Below are positions 1 to 7,033 of a stretch of 64,000 nt of DNA, one piece after another; the first letter of the stretch is position 1; every line of letters begins with the position of its first letter. The stretch is taken from NCBI GenBank assembly GCA_034429215.1, contig DAOUGI010000022.1, positions 1-64,000 on the forward strand, given 5' to 3'. The stretch is from JAFGOG01 sp034429215 (GTDB lineage Bacteria; Chloroflexota; Anaerolineae; JAAYZQ01). Under the pieces are notes generated by a model. The model made no database searches, was not told the DNA's origin, and was given only the letters and a program-made list of their open reading frames with translations. The position numbers and the translations under genes are program-made.

Positions 1-12
1 TCGATCAGAATG

Positions 13-32
13 GATAACCCTTTTGGGTTATC
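13..32. repeat. Short perfect hairpin
   Basis: GATAACCC and GGGTTATC form an 8-bp perfect stem with a TTTT loop. There is no U-run directly after it. It could be the remains of a terminator for a gene to the left of the window, but that gene is not visible. Confidence 0.4.
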
Positions 33-63
33 GGGGCTGAGGCTGGGCGAATCCTTCATGGAT

Positions 64-327
64 GGCATTTTTCGGCCAGGACAATGGTTGTCGGGCTTTG
101 CCCACTGGCGAAGACGTTGTTTGGCTGACTGGCAGAGAAAATCTATGGTCATTCGCACCAAGGACAGCGGTGAAAAACTCATGGATTGCCTTTCTCAATG
201 GATTTGCAGACCACAATTCTACCACAGAACGACGGGACGAGTCACTTTTCTCGAACGGATGACAATATTCGGTCAGCACAGCCGGACGAGAATATTCGGT
301 CAGGACAGACAAGATTCGGCCAGCACA
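64..327. repeat. Four imperfect 20-bp direct repeats in a gene-free stretch
   Basis: Copies of a unit like GACAATATTCGGTCAGCACA lie at 64-83, 261-280, 288-307 and 308-327. The last two abut and the second and third are 7 bp apart. The rest of 1-337 holds no convincing gene: the open frames on both strands lack domain signal and a ribosome site. The stretch looks like a decayed or expanding intergenic repeat. Confidence 0.55.
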
Positions 328-337
328 CCCTACCGTC

Positions 338-375
338 AAAAACAAAACCCCCGGGGTCCGCCAGGACTCCGGGGG
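338..375 (-). terminator. Rho-independent terminator of the aldehyde oxidoreductase operon
   Basis: On the minus strand a 12-bp GC-rich stem (348-359 with 364-375, one G-U type mismatch, 4-nt loop) is followed by TTTTGTTTTT. It lies 22 bp beyond the stop of the MoaD/ThiS gene and is a textbook terminator for this leftward operon. Confidence 0.85.
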
Positions 376-397
376 CTCTTCCTTCCCTTCCCATTCG

Positions 398-640
398 CTA
401 TCCACCGCCCACCGGCGGAAAGATGCCCAGCTCGTCGCCGTCGGCCGGCACATATTCCAAGTCGCGCGCCAGGCCGTTGGCAAAGACCAGCTTCACCTCC
501 TCCACCGGCACGCCTAGCCCCGCCAGCAGCTCCCCCACCGTGGAGCCGGCTTCTAACTCAACCGGGAGCGCCTCGCCCATCTTCAGCCCCGGTCGGTGGC
601 TGCGCAGTGTGGCGAATAACTTGACACGGACCGTGATCAT
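398..640 (-). CDS. MoaD/ThiS family sulfur-carrier protein
   Basis: An 80-residue ubiquitin-fold protein. It starts with an MITVRVKLFATLR-type first strand and ends in the exposed PPVGGG tail whose final Gly-Gly is adenylated and thiocarboxylated in MoaD and ThiS. It is the last gene of the operon with the aldehyde:ferredoxin oxidoreductase, which needs a tungsten or molybdenum bis-pterin cofactor, so a role in the dithiolene sulfur step of pterin synthesis is the natural reading. No moaE or moeB lies nearby. A thiamine (ThiS) or other sulfur-carrier role cannot be excluded. A palindromic repeat (661-738) sits in the 114-bp gap before it. Confidence 0.85.
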   Translation of the reverse strand: MITVRVKLFATLRSHRPGLKMGEALPVELEAGSTVGELLAGLGVPVEEVKLVFANGLARDLEYVPADGDELGIFPPVGGG

Positions 641-660
641 ACTCGCTTCGAGTTTCCTAG

Positions 661-738
661 CATCCTGAGCGAAGCAAAGGATCTCGGCCGCTCACGACCG
701 GGATTCTTCGCCTCCGCAGCGCTCCGGCCCAGAATGAC
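661..738. repeat. REP-like palindromic intergenic element
   Basis: The left arm is CATCCTGAGCGAAGCAAAGG continuing to 685, and the right arm (700-738) ends in CAGAATGAC. The arms are imperfect inverted copies of each other. The unit matches the GTCATTCTGAGCG-AAG element that recurs between genes in many GC-rich bacteria. It separates the oxidoreductase gene from the MoaD/ThiS gene. A related copy lies at 57528-57618. Confidence 0.6.
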
Positions 739-754
739 ACGAAGCGACCAGGTC

Positions 755-2509
755 CTAGTCAAACACTGCATCCAGTGTCGAGTCGGGTACGTCCCAGGTG
801 ACATTGTGCGGCGGGAGCGGTTCCAGCTTCATGAACTCGGGCATCCGGTCTTGCGCTCTGCCGAGACCGGCTGCCCGGTTGAACGCCAACTCCTTGTCGA
901 GCACCTCCTTGCCGATGCGCCCCACATCGTCCATCGTCCAGCTCGTGCCCAGGACGCCGTTGCACTCCTCGACCACGCCCTCAAAGCCGCTGGCGATGTC
1001 CAGAATGGCAAAGGCGATGAATAGGCAGTGCCCCGTCGAGTCGATAAAGCCCGTCGCGTACTGGAAATTGCGCGCCAGCGCGGCCTTGTCCCGGTCGAAC
1101 TGGTCCACCTTGCCGCTGACACCCAGGATCTCAGGAGCAATCGTGTAGCCGGAGGTGTGGTCGGCGCCCATCGTGGCGATGGCGTAGGTAATGCCGATGC
1201 CCTTCACGGCGCGCGGCTCGTAGGCCGGCATGGCTTGGCCCTTCACCACCGGCACGCGACGGACACCCAGCAGCCGTGCCGCAGTGGCGCAGCCGTTGCC
1301 CAGCATCCGGCCCACCGGCGAGCCCTTGCCCACCTCGTGCATCAGCTCGATGGCGCGCTTGGCATCCCCGAAAGCGAGCAGCCCGCCCTCCATCGCCACG
1401 GCCATCGTGCAGCCCATCTCGATGGTGTCGACGCCGTAGGCGTTGCACAGCCGGATCAGCTCGCCGGTGTCGTCCAGGCTGCCGATGCCGCAGTTGGCAC
1501 CAAAAGACCAGACCGACTCATACTCCTGGCACGAGACGTGCTCCGTGCCGTCCGGCCGGTACCAGGTGTTGGAGCAGCGGATGATGCAGCCGGGGCTGCA
1601 GGCATGGTTGTAGGTCTCCTTGCCTTTGCGCTCCTTGACGCCCTCAAAGATCGCCTCGCCGGCGATCTTGGCCGCATCCTCAAACCGCCCGGAGGAAAAG
1701 TTTCGCGTCGGCAGCCCGCCCGCCTCGTTCAGGATGTTGACGAGAACGGCCGTCCCGTACGAATTCAGCGCGCCCTTGGGCTTGGTGATGTCGTGAGTCA
1801 TGAGCGCATTAGTCAGCTTCTTGCGACCCTGCTCAAAGACCTCACGGTTGGAAATCGCTTTACCGGGTGCGCCGCGCCGGTCAAGCACAATGCACTTCAG
1901 GCCCTTGCTGCCCATCACCGCTCCGAGGCCGCCGCGTCCCGCGTAGCGCGAGGGCCTCCCCTCCTGGTCGTCAAAGACGATGCCGGAGTTGCTGTAAAGG
2001 AACTCTCCGGCCGGGCCGATGGAGGCAATGTAGACGCGACCAAAGCGCTCAAAGAGCTTGGGGTAAAAGTCGTACGTGCTCTGCCCGGCGTACTCACCGG
2101 CATCGAACCATTCGACGACCGGCTGGTCCTTTACGCCGTCCCAGCTAATGTGCACGCCCCACCACTGGCCTGCCTGGTCGGGCTGGCCCTCGACCACGAT
2201 TGCCTTGATGTTCAGGTCAGCCAGCGCCGGCGCCCAGCCGGTGCCCGCGTTCGCCTCCTTGATCCCACCGGTCAAGGGGGATTTGCCGCCCACCGACAAC
2301 CGCGAGCTCGTCGGTGCCGCCGTGCCTGTCACGATTCCGGGAGCGAACACCAGCTTGTTGCCCGGACCGAGCGGGTGGCATAGAGGATCCACCTCGTCGT
2401 GGATGATAGTCGACGTTAAGCCACGGCCGCCGAGCAGCTTGTACGCCTCGGGCACATCCTGCATCACCGCCGACCGGTCCGTCATGTTGATTCTCAACAA
2501 CTTGGCCAT
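755..2509 (-). CDS. Aldehyde:ferredoxin oxidoreductase family protein (tungsten/molybdenum bis-pterin, 4Fe-4S)
   Basis: A 584-residue AOR-family enzyme, expected to oxidise aldehydes (or run the reverse reaction) with ferredoxin. The N-terminal pterin-binding domain begins KLLRINMTDR and carries GGRGLTSTIIHDEVDP. The Fe-S cysteines lie in HACSPGCIIRC, and the fourth in DSTGHCLFI matches the family D-x-x-G-x-C motif. The first two cysteines are three residues apart instead of the usual two, which is odd. The start was set at the internal ATG because GAGGTGAG precedes it at good spacing; a longer frame begins 13 codons upstream without a good site. It is flanked in one operon by two MoaD/ThiS-like proteins. 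Substrate unknown. Confidence 0.9.
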   Translation of the reverse strand: MAKLLRINMTDRSAVMQDVPEAYKLLGGRGLTSTIIHDEVDPLCHPLGPGNKLVFAPGIVTGTAAPTSSRLSVGGKSPLTGGIKEANAGTGWAPALADLNIKAIVVEGQPDQAGQWWGVHISWDGVKDQPVVEWFDAGEYAGQSTYDFYPKLFERFGRVYIASIGPAGEFLYSNSGIVFDDQEGRPSRYAGRGGLGAVMGSKGLKCIVLDRRGAPGKAISNREVFEQGRKKLTNALMTHDITKPKGALNSYGTAVLVNILNEAGGLPTRNFSSGRFEDAAKIAGEAIFEGVKERKGKETYNHACSPGCIIRCSNTWYRPDGTEHVSCQEYESVWSFGANCGIGSLDDTGELIRLCNAYGVDTIEMGCTMAVAMEGGLLAFGDAKRAIELMHEVGKGSPVGRMLGNGCATAARLLGVRRVPVVKGQAMPAYEPRAVKGIGITYAIATMGADHTSGYTIAPEILGVSGKVDQFDRDKAALARNFQYATGFIDSTGHCLFIAFAILDIASGFEGVVEECNGVLGTSWTMDDVGRIGKEVLDKELAFNRAAGLGRAQDRMPEFMKLEPLPPHNVTWDVPDSTLDAVFD

Positions 2510-2560
2510 TGTCTCACCTCCGTAGATTTGGGTATCGATAAAAAGCAAAACGCGCGCCGG

Positions 2561-3031
2561 TCAATCCGAATCTTTTTCCGATTGTCCGTACGCGTGATGA
2601 ACTCCTCGATCCTTTCGCCCGCGGAATTCCTCTTTCAGCTCGTCGGTCTGACTGACGCCAAAGCGATACTGAAAGGGCCACATGGCCCTGCGGTGCGAGA
2701 TGCCGACGCGGTCGCCGTCGCGGAGCACGACCTCCCGATCCGAGTCGAGCCCTGGCAGGGCTGCCAGACTTCCGTTAATGAAGGTGATGCCCTTCTCCTC
2801 GTCGGGCAGCCCCAGCAGGTCAAGCAGGTTCTGCATTGTGCTGCCGGGTGCCAGGTCAACAAAGAGCTGTGCATAGCTGCCCCGGCTCGCTTCTCCCGCA
2901 TACTGGGCGATCGGCCCGTAAAGCCACACTTCCACTCGAATCTGGCCCTGCTCGCTCACCAAGGTTTTTTCTCTGCCTCCCCACATAAACAAAAAAGAGG
3001 CCATCGCCGCGCAGCCTTTCCGGCGCGCCAA
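2561..3031 (-). CDS. Ubiquitin-like MoaD/ThiS-fold protein without a C-terminal Gly-Gly
   Basis: The central part (IRVEVWLYGPIAQYAG through VVLRDGDRVGIS) has the beta-grasp pattern of MoaD/ThiS proteins, including the turn before the last strand. Instead of ending in Gly-Gly it continues with about 40 mostly charged residues rich in Arg, Lys, Asp and Glu, so it cannot act as a normal thiocarboxylate carrier unless processed. The start is uncertain: a TTG at 3031 lies nine bases after a strong AAAGGAGGT site, while other starts at 2962, 2959 or 3082 are possible. It is the first gene of the oxidoreductase operon, 51 bp ahead of the enzyme. It may be a cofactor-insertion or electron-transfer partner of the enzyme; that is inference. 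Confidence 0.7.
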   Translation of the reverse strand: MARRKGCAAMASFLFMWGGREKTLVSEQGQIRVEVWLYGPIAQYAGEASRGSYAQLFVDLAPGSTMQNLLDLLGLPDEEKGITFINGSLAALPGLDSDREVVLRDGDRVGISHRRAMWPFQYRFGVSQTDELKEEFRGRKDRGVHHAYGQSEKDSD

Positions 3032-3172
3032 GCGAATGGACCTCCTTTGCACAATGGCGGGCGAAGGGATTACTCCCTCCACCTTGTCGCTCGTGTGTCC
3101 TCAAGGGATCGCCACGAGTCGGAGGATCATCTTCCGTTCAAGGCTGAATCCACCCAGCCTTACTGCGTTATT

Positions 3173-3202
3173 AGTATAGCACAGACCCATGGATTTGTCC
3201 AA
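3173..3202 (-). promoter_or_regulatory. Candidate sigma-70 promoter of the oxidoreductase operon
   Basis: On the minus strand, TTGGAC (3197-3202) and TATACT (3173-3178) are separated by 18 bp. They lie about 140 bp before the first gene of the leftward operon. The 3083-3431 gap otherwise holds only this promoter, the divergent one at 3321-3349 and untranslated leader. Confidence 0.55.
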
Positions 3203-3320
3203 CTGCAGTTTGCTCTAGTGCGTCAGGAACAGGAAGTCCGTACGGATATACCTCCAGGCCAATTTGCCGGCAATGTAGGCCATATAGGTCAGGTTTGTCA
3301 TATATTCTTCCCCCAATGAC

Positions 3321-3349
3321 TTGCCTTTTGCGGACAATCCCGGTATAAT
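3321..3349 (+). promoter_or_regulatory. Sigma-70 promoter of the signalling operon
   Basis: TTGCCT (3321-3326) and a perfect TATAAT (3344-3349) have 17-bp spacing. The predicted transcript starts about 75 bp before the histidine kinase gene. Confidence 0.7.
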
Positions 3350-3431
3350 ACAGACAGGCAGATCCAAACTCATCGTGGAGGATGGTAGAAGCCGGGAATA
3401 GTGAGCTTGGCCCCGGCTCAAAAGAAACAGA

Positions 3432-6400
3432 ATGGTGAACACTCTGTCTATTCCCCCATTGATCATGGCCGGCGTCACCTTTTTCGTCGGTTCCTATCAT
3501 GTAGCGATCTACCTCCGCCAGAACGAACGGCGGGAGCACCTCACCTTTGCCCTCTCTTGCCTGGCAATGGGCCTGTACGACCTATTCGCCGCCGGTCTGT
3601 ACAATACCACCTCCACAGTCGAGGGCGTTCGCTGGCAGCGGGCGCAGGTGGCTACCCTGGCGCTCGTTGGTATCACCTTTAGCTGGTTCATATATGACTA
3701 TCTGCGCCCCACATCAGCAGTGCCGGCCAAAACAAAGACTGTGTTGGGGTGTTTTTCTATCTATTACGCCCTATCCGCCATCGCCGGCATGCTGGACCGC
3801 AGCGGATTATACCGTCCCATGGACCAGCCGGACGTCAAAGAGATCCAATTTTTCGGGCACCAGATCACCTACTACGAAATGAACCCCGGCCCGCTCTCGG
3901 ACTTGCAGAGCCTCGTCACATTGGCAGGCTTTATCTTTCTTCTATGGATCACGGTACGTGTTTACCGCCGCGGCTATCGGAGGGAAACCAGGCTGCTCCT
4001 CCTGGCCATGGCCTTCTTTTTCGTCGGCGCTGTCAACGATACTGCCGTGGCCTTTGCCCTATACCCGTTTGTCTACACGCTGGAATACGCCTACTTGGCG
4101 ATCGTGCTGTTGATGACCTACTCACTCACCAGCGCCGTGGTCGAGGCAGCGGCCACGAAACAGGCACTGCAAGAAAGTGAAGAACGCTTTCGCCGGCTGG
4201 CGGAGAATGCGCCCGACATCATCTTTCGCTGGTCGGTTGAAAAAGGGCTCGAATACATCAGCCCGGTTGTGGTGGTAGTCACAGGCTATACTGCCCAAGA
4301 GCTGCTGGCAGACCCCATGTTAGCCTTGGAGATTGCCACTGGGAACGATCCGCAGGTTATCGCTGATTATGAGCGGGCTATCACCGAAAGAGCCGCCATA
4401 CCGGCTCGCCAGTTTCCTTACACCCGCAAAGACGGGACCCTTGCCTACTGTGACGCGCGATCGGCAGCGATAACAGACGACAACGGCCGAGTAATCGCTT
4501 TCGAGGGTATTGTGCGCGACATCACCGAGCGCAGACAGATCGAAGAAGCCATACGGCAAGCAAACCTGATCGTTGAAAATAGTCCGGCAATGCTCTTCCG
4601 CTGGCGGCACGTCGAAGGCTGGCCGGTCGAGTTGGTCTCACAGAACGTGACCCAGATCGGTTATACGCCAGAAGAACTGCTCAACGGTTCAGTCCTGTTT
4701 GCCTCAATCGTGCACCCCCAGGACTTGGACCGCATAACCCGCGAGATCAAGGACTATCAAACCCAGGGTGTTGACCACTTTCAGCAGGAGTACCGGATCG
4801 TGGCCAAGGATGGAAGGGTGCATTGGGTAGATGACCGGACTGTCACCGTGCGGGATGCCCAAGGGCGGATCACGCACCACGATGGCATCATCATAGACAT
4901 TACTGAGCGCAAGGACGCTGAACAAGCACTCCGAGAATCGGAGGAGCGCTTCAGGAGCCTCTTTGAAAACGCAGTAATGGGCCTGTATCGAACCACGCCC
5001 GATGGCCAATGGATCATGGCCAACTCGGCACTCCTGCGTATGCTGGGGTATCCGTCCTTCGAGGAGCTGGCCCGCCGCGGGGTCGTGAGTGAGGCGAGCA
5101 CAAAGTTATATCCACGATCTACCTTCATGGAGCACATTGAGCATGAAGGCCAGGTAGTCGGCTTCGAGGCTGCATGGCCCAAAGCCGACGGCAGTTCGCT
5201 GTTCATTCGCGAGAGTGCCAGGGCAGTGCGCGATCAAGCAGGGAATACGCTGTATTATGAGGGGACTGTAGAGGATATCACTGAACGAAAGAAAGCAGAA
5301 GCCGAGCGGGAAGAGTTGTTGGCCGACCTGATGCATCGCGGCACGCAGCTCGTGACCGCCGCCGAGGTCTCTGCGTCGGCCAGTACCATCCTTGATCCTG
5401 AGGAATTGATGCGTCAGGCCGTAGACCTGATCCAACATTATTTCGACATCTATTACGTCGGACTATTCTTGGTCGATGAAACAGGAAAGCGGGCTGTACT
5501 GCACGCCGGCACCGGGGAAGCAGGCCAGAAGATGCTTGCGGCAGGACACCAACTGGCCGTGGGCGGCGAGTCGATGATCGGCCAGTGCGTGGCCCATGCC
5601 GAAGCCCGTATTGCCCTGGATACAGGGGACGAGGGCATACGTTTCAGCAACCCCCTATTGCCCCTGACACGGTCTGAGATGGCCCTGCCGCTGAACAACC
5701 GCGGCAAGTGCATCGGCGCCCTGACTGTGCAAAGCAGTCAGGAGTCTGCGTTCCTGCCCGGCGACATTACCGCGTTGCAGGCAATGGCCGACCAATTAGC
5801 CATTGCCATCGCCAATGCCCGCCTGTACGACGAGGTTCAGCAATACGCCACCCGGTTGGAGGAGCGAGTAGCCGAACGTACAGAGGCGCTCGCCGCCGTC
5901 AACAAGGAACTGGAAGCCTTTGCCTATTCCGTTTCTCACGACCTGCGCGCACCGTTGCGCAGCCTGGATGGCTTTAGCCAAGCGTTACTGGAAGACTATG
6001 CCGACCAACTGAATGCTACTGCTCAGGACTATCTCCGGCGCGTGCGGGCAGGCAGCCAACGCATGGGGCGGCTCATTGACGACATACTCAAGCTGTCGCG
6101 CCTGACACGGACTGAAATGCAGTGGGAGAGGGTGGACCTTAGCGCTCTGGCTCGCGAGATTGCCGTCGAGCTGCACCAGGCACAACCAGTGCGGAAGGCA
6201 GACTGGACTATTGTCGCAGGAGTAGTGGTTCGTGGAGATGCCCGATTGCTGCGGATCGTGTTAGAGAACCTGATTGGCAATGCTTGGAAGTTCACTGCCA
6301 AGCAGGATTGTGCCAAGATTGAATTCGGGCATACCGAAGTGGAGGGCAAGCCCGTCTGTTTTGTGCGTGATAACGGGGCCGGATTCGACATGGCCTATGC

Positions 6401-6587
6401 CGACAGGCTGTTTGGAGCGTTTCAGCGCCTGCACAGCGCAACCGAATTTGAAGGCACCGGCATTGGCCTGGCCACCGTGCAGCGCATTATTCACCGCCAC
6501 GGTGGCCGCGTCTGGGCCGAAGGTGTAGTGGACGAGGGCGCGACGTTTTACTTTACTCTAGCAGCAGAAGGAGAAGAGGCAGCATGA
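3432..6587 (+). CDS. Membrane-bound multi-PAS/GAF sensor histidine kinase
   Basis: A 1051-residue kinase. About seven hydrophobic segments fill residues 1-235, an MASE-like membrane sensor of unclear ligand. Three PAS/PAC units follow (roughly 245-375, 380-500 and 505-625, each ending in a DITERK-type motif), then a GAF domain (about 640-800), a HisKA domain with H836 in SVSHDLRAPL, and an HATPase domain with the N box NLIGNAWKF and the G boxes DNGAGFDM and GTGIGLA. All catalytic motifs are intact. The stop overlaps the next start by four bases (ATGA), so kinase and receiver are translationally coupled. The kinase core resembles phytochrome-type kinases paired with Rcp1-like receivers, but no bilin-binding PHY domain is seen. 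Confidence 0.92.
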   Translation: MVNTLSIPPLIMAGVTFFVGSYHVAIYLRQNERREHLTFALSCLAMGLYDLFAAGLYNTTSTVEGVRWQRAQVATLALVGITFSWFIYDYLRPTSAVPAKTKTVLGCFSIYYALSAIAGMLDRSGLYRPMDQPDVKEIQFFGHQITYYEMNPGPLSDLQSLVTLAGFIFLLWITVRVYRRGYRRETRLLLLAMAFFFVGAVNDTAVAFALYPFVYTLEYAYLAIVLLMTYSLTSAVVEAAATKQALQESEERFRRLAENAPDIIFRWSVEKGLEYISPVVVVVTGYTAQELLADPMLALEIATGNDPQVIADYERAITERAAIPARQFPYTRKDGTLAYCDARSAAITDDNGRVIAFEGIVRDITERRQIEEAIRQANLIVENSPAMLFRWRHVEGWPVELVSQNVTQIGYTPEELLNGSVLFASIVHPQDLDRITREIKDYQTQGVDHFQQEYRIVAKDGRVHWVDDRTVTVRDAQGRITHHDGIIIDITERKDAEQALRESEERFRSLFENAVMGLYRTTPDGQWIMANSALLRMLGYPSFEELARRGVVSEASTKLYPRSTFMEHIEHEGQVVGFEAAWPKADGSSLFIRESARAVRDQAGNTLYYEGTVEDITERKKAEAEREELLADLMHRGTQLVTAAEVSASASTILDPEELMRQAVDLIQHYFDIYYVGLFLVDETGKRAVLHAGTGEAGQKMLAAGHQLAVGGESMIGQCVAHAEARIALDTGDEGIRFSNPLLPLTRSEMALPLNNRGKCIGALTVQSSQESAFLPGDITALQAMADQLAIAIANARLYDEVQQYATRLEERVAERTEALAAVNKELEAFAYSVSHDLRAPLRSLDGFSQALLEDYADQLNATAQDYLRRVRAGSQRMGRLIDDILKLSRLTRTEMQWERVDLSALAREIAVELHQAQPVRKADWTIVAGVVVRGDARLLRIVLENLIGNAWKFTAKQDCAKIEFGHTEVEGKPVCFVRDNGAGFDMAYADRLFGAFQRLHSATEFEGTGIGLATVQRIIHRHGGRVWAEGVVDEGATFYFTLAAEGEEAA

Positions 6588-7033
6588 AAGACAAGATCAT
6601 CCTACTGGTAGAAGACAGTCCCGACGATGTGTTGTTGACTCTGCGGGCGCTCCAAAAGAATAACATTCTCAACGAGGTCATAGTGGTGAATGACGGCGCC
6701 CAAGCCTTGGATTATCTGTTCGGAACCGGAGTGTACGCCGACAGGGATATGAAGGTCGTACCCCAGCTCGTCCTACTGGATCTCAAACTACCCAAAATAG
6801 AAGGGCTGGAGGTCCTGCGGCGGCTGCGTGAAGACGACCGGACAAGGCTCTTGCCCGTAGTGGTGCTTACCTCGTCAGACGAAGAGCTGGATATCTTGTC
6901 CAGCTACAAACTTGGCGCCAACAGCTACATCCGCAAGCCGGTCGACTTTCGCCAGTTCACCGAAGCTGTCCAACAACTAGGGCTGTACTGGCTAGTCCTG
7001 AACCAGGGACCGCCTGCCGGAGGGAGGCATTAG
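6584..7033 (+). CDS. Single-domain response regulator (Rcp1-like CheY receiver)
   Basis: A 149-residue stand-alone receiver. The acidic pocket is at E10, D11 and D15, the phosphoacceptor is D66 in LLDLKLPK, the switch Thr is T96 and the conserved Lys is K118. The YLFGTGVYADRD insertion is typical of Rcp1-type regulators that serve PAS or phytochrome kinases. There is no output domain, so the phosphoryl group probably passes to the hybrid kinase that follows or acts by protein contact. Its start overlaps the kinase stop, and its own stop directly abuts the next ATG. Confidence 0.93.
   Translation: MKDKIILLVEDSPDDVLLTLRALQKNNILNEVIVVNDGAQALDYLFGTGVYADRDMKVVPQLVLLDLKLPKIEGLEVLRRLREDDRTRLLPVVVLTSSDEELDILSSYKLGANSYIRKPVDFRQFTEAVQQLGLYWLVLNQGPPAGGRH

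Noticed and set aside
64..327. CRISPR array
   Set aside because: Repeat units are imperfect, spacing is irregular (7 bp, 0 bp and a long gap) and no cas gene is present.
28..483. 151-residue open frame on the minus strand near the left edge
   Set aside because: It runs through the terminator and direct repeats, overlaps the MoaD/ThiS gene and has no domain signal.
1028..2383. 451-residue frame on the plus strand
   Set aside because: It is the shadow of the aldehyde oxidoreductase gene, with the His/Arg/Ala-rich composition typical of antisense frames in GC-rich DNA.
3171..3539. 122-residue minus-strand frame upstream of the histidine kinase
   Set aside because: It overlaps two good promoters and the kinase start and has no ribosome site or domain.
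3432..6587. Bacteriophytochrome
   Set aside because: The PAS and GAF units lack an adjoining PHY domain and no bilin-binding Cys region was recognised.
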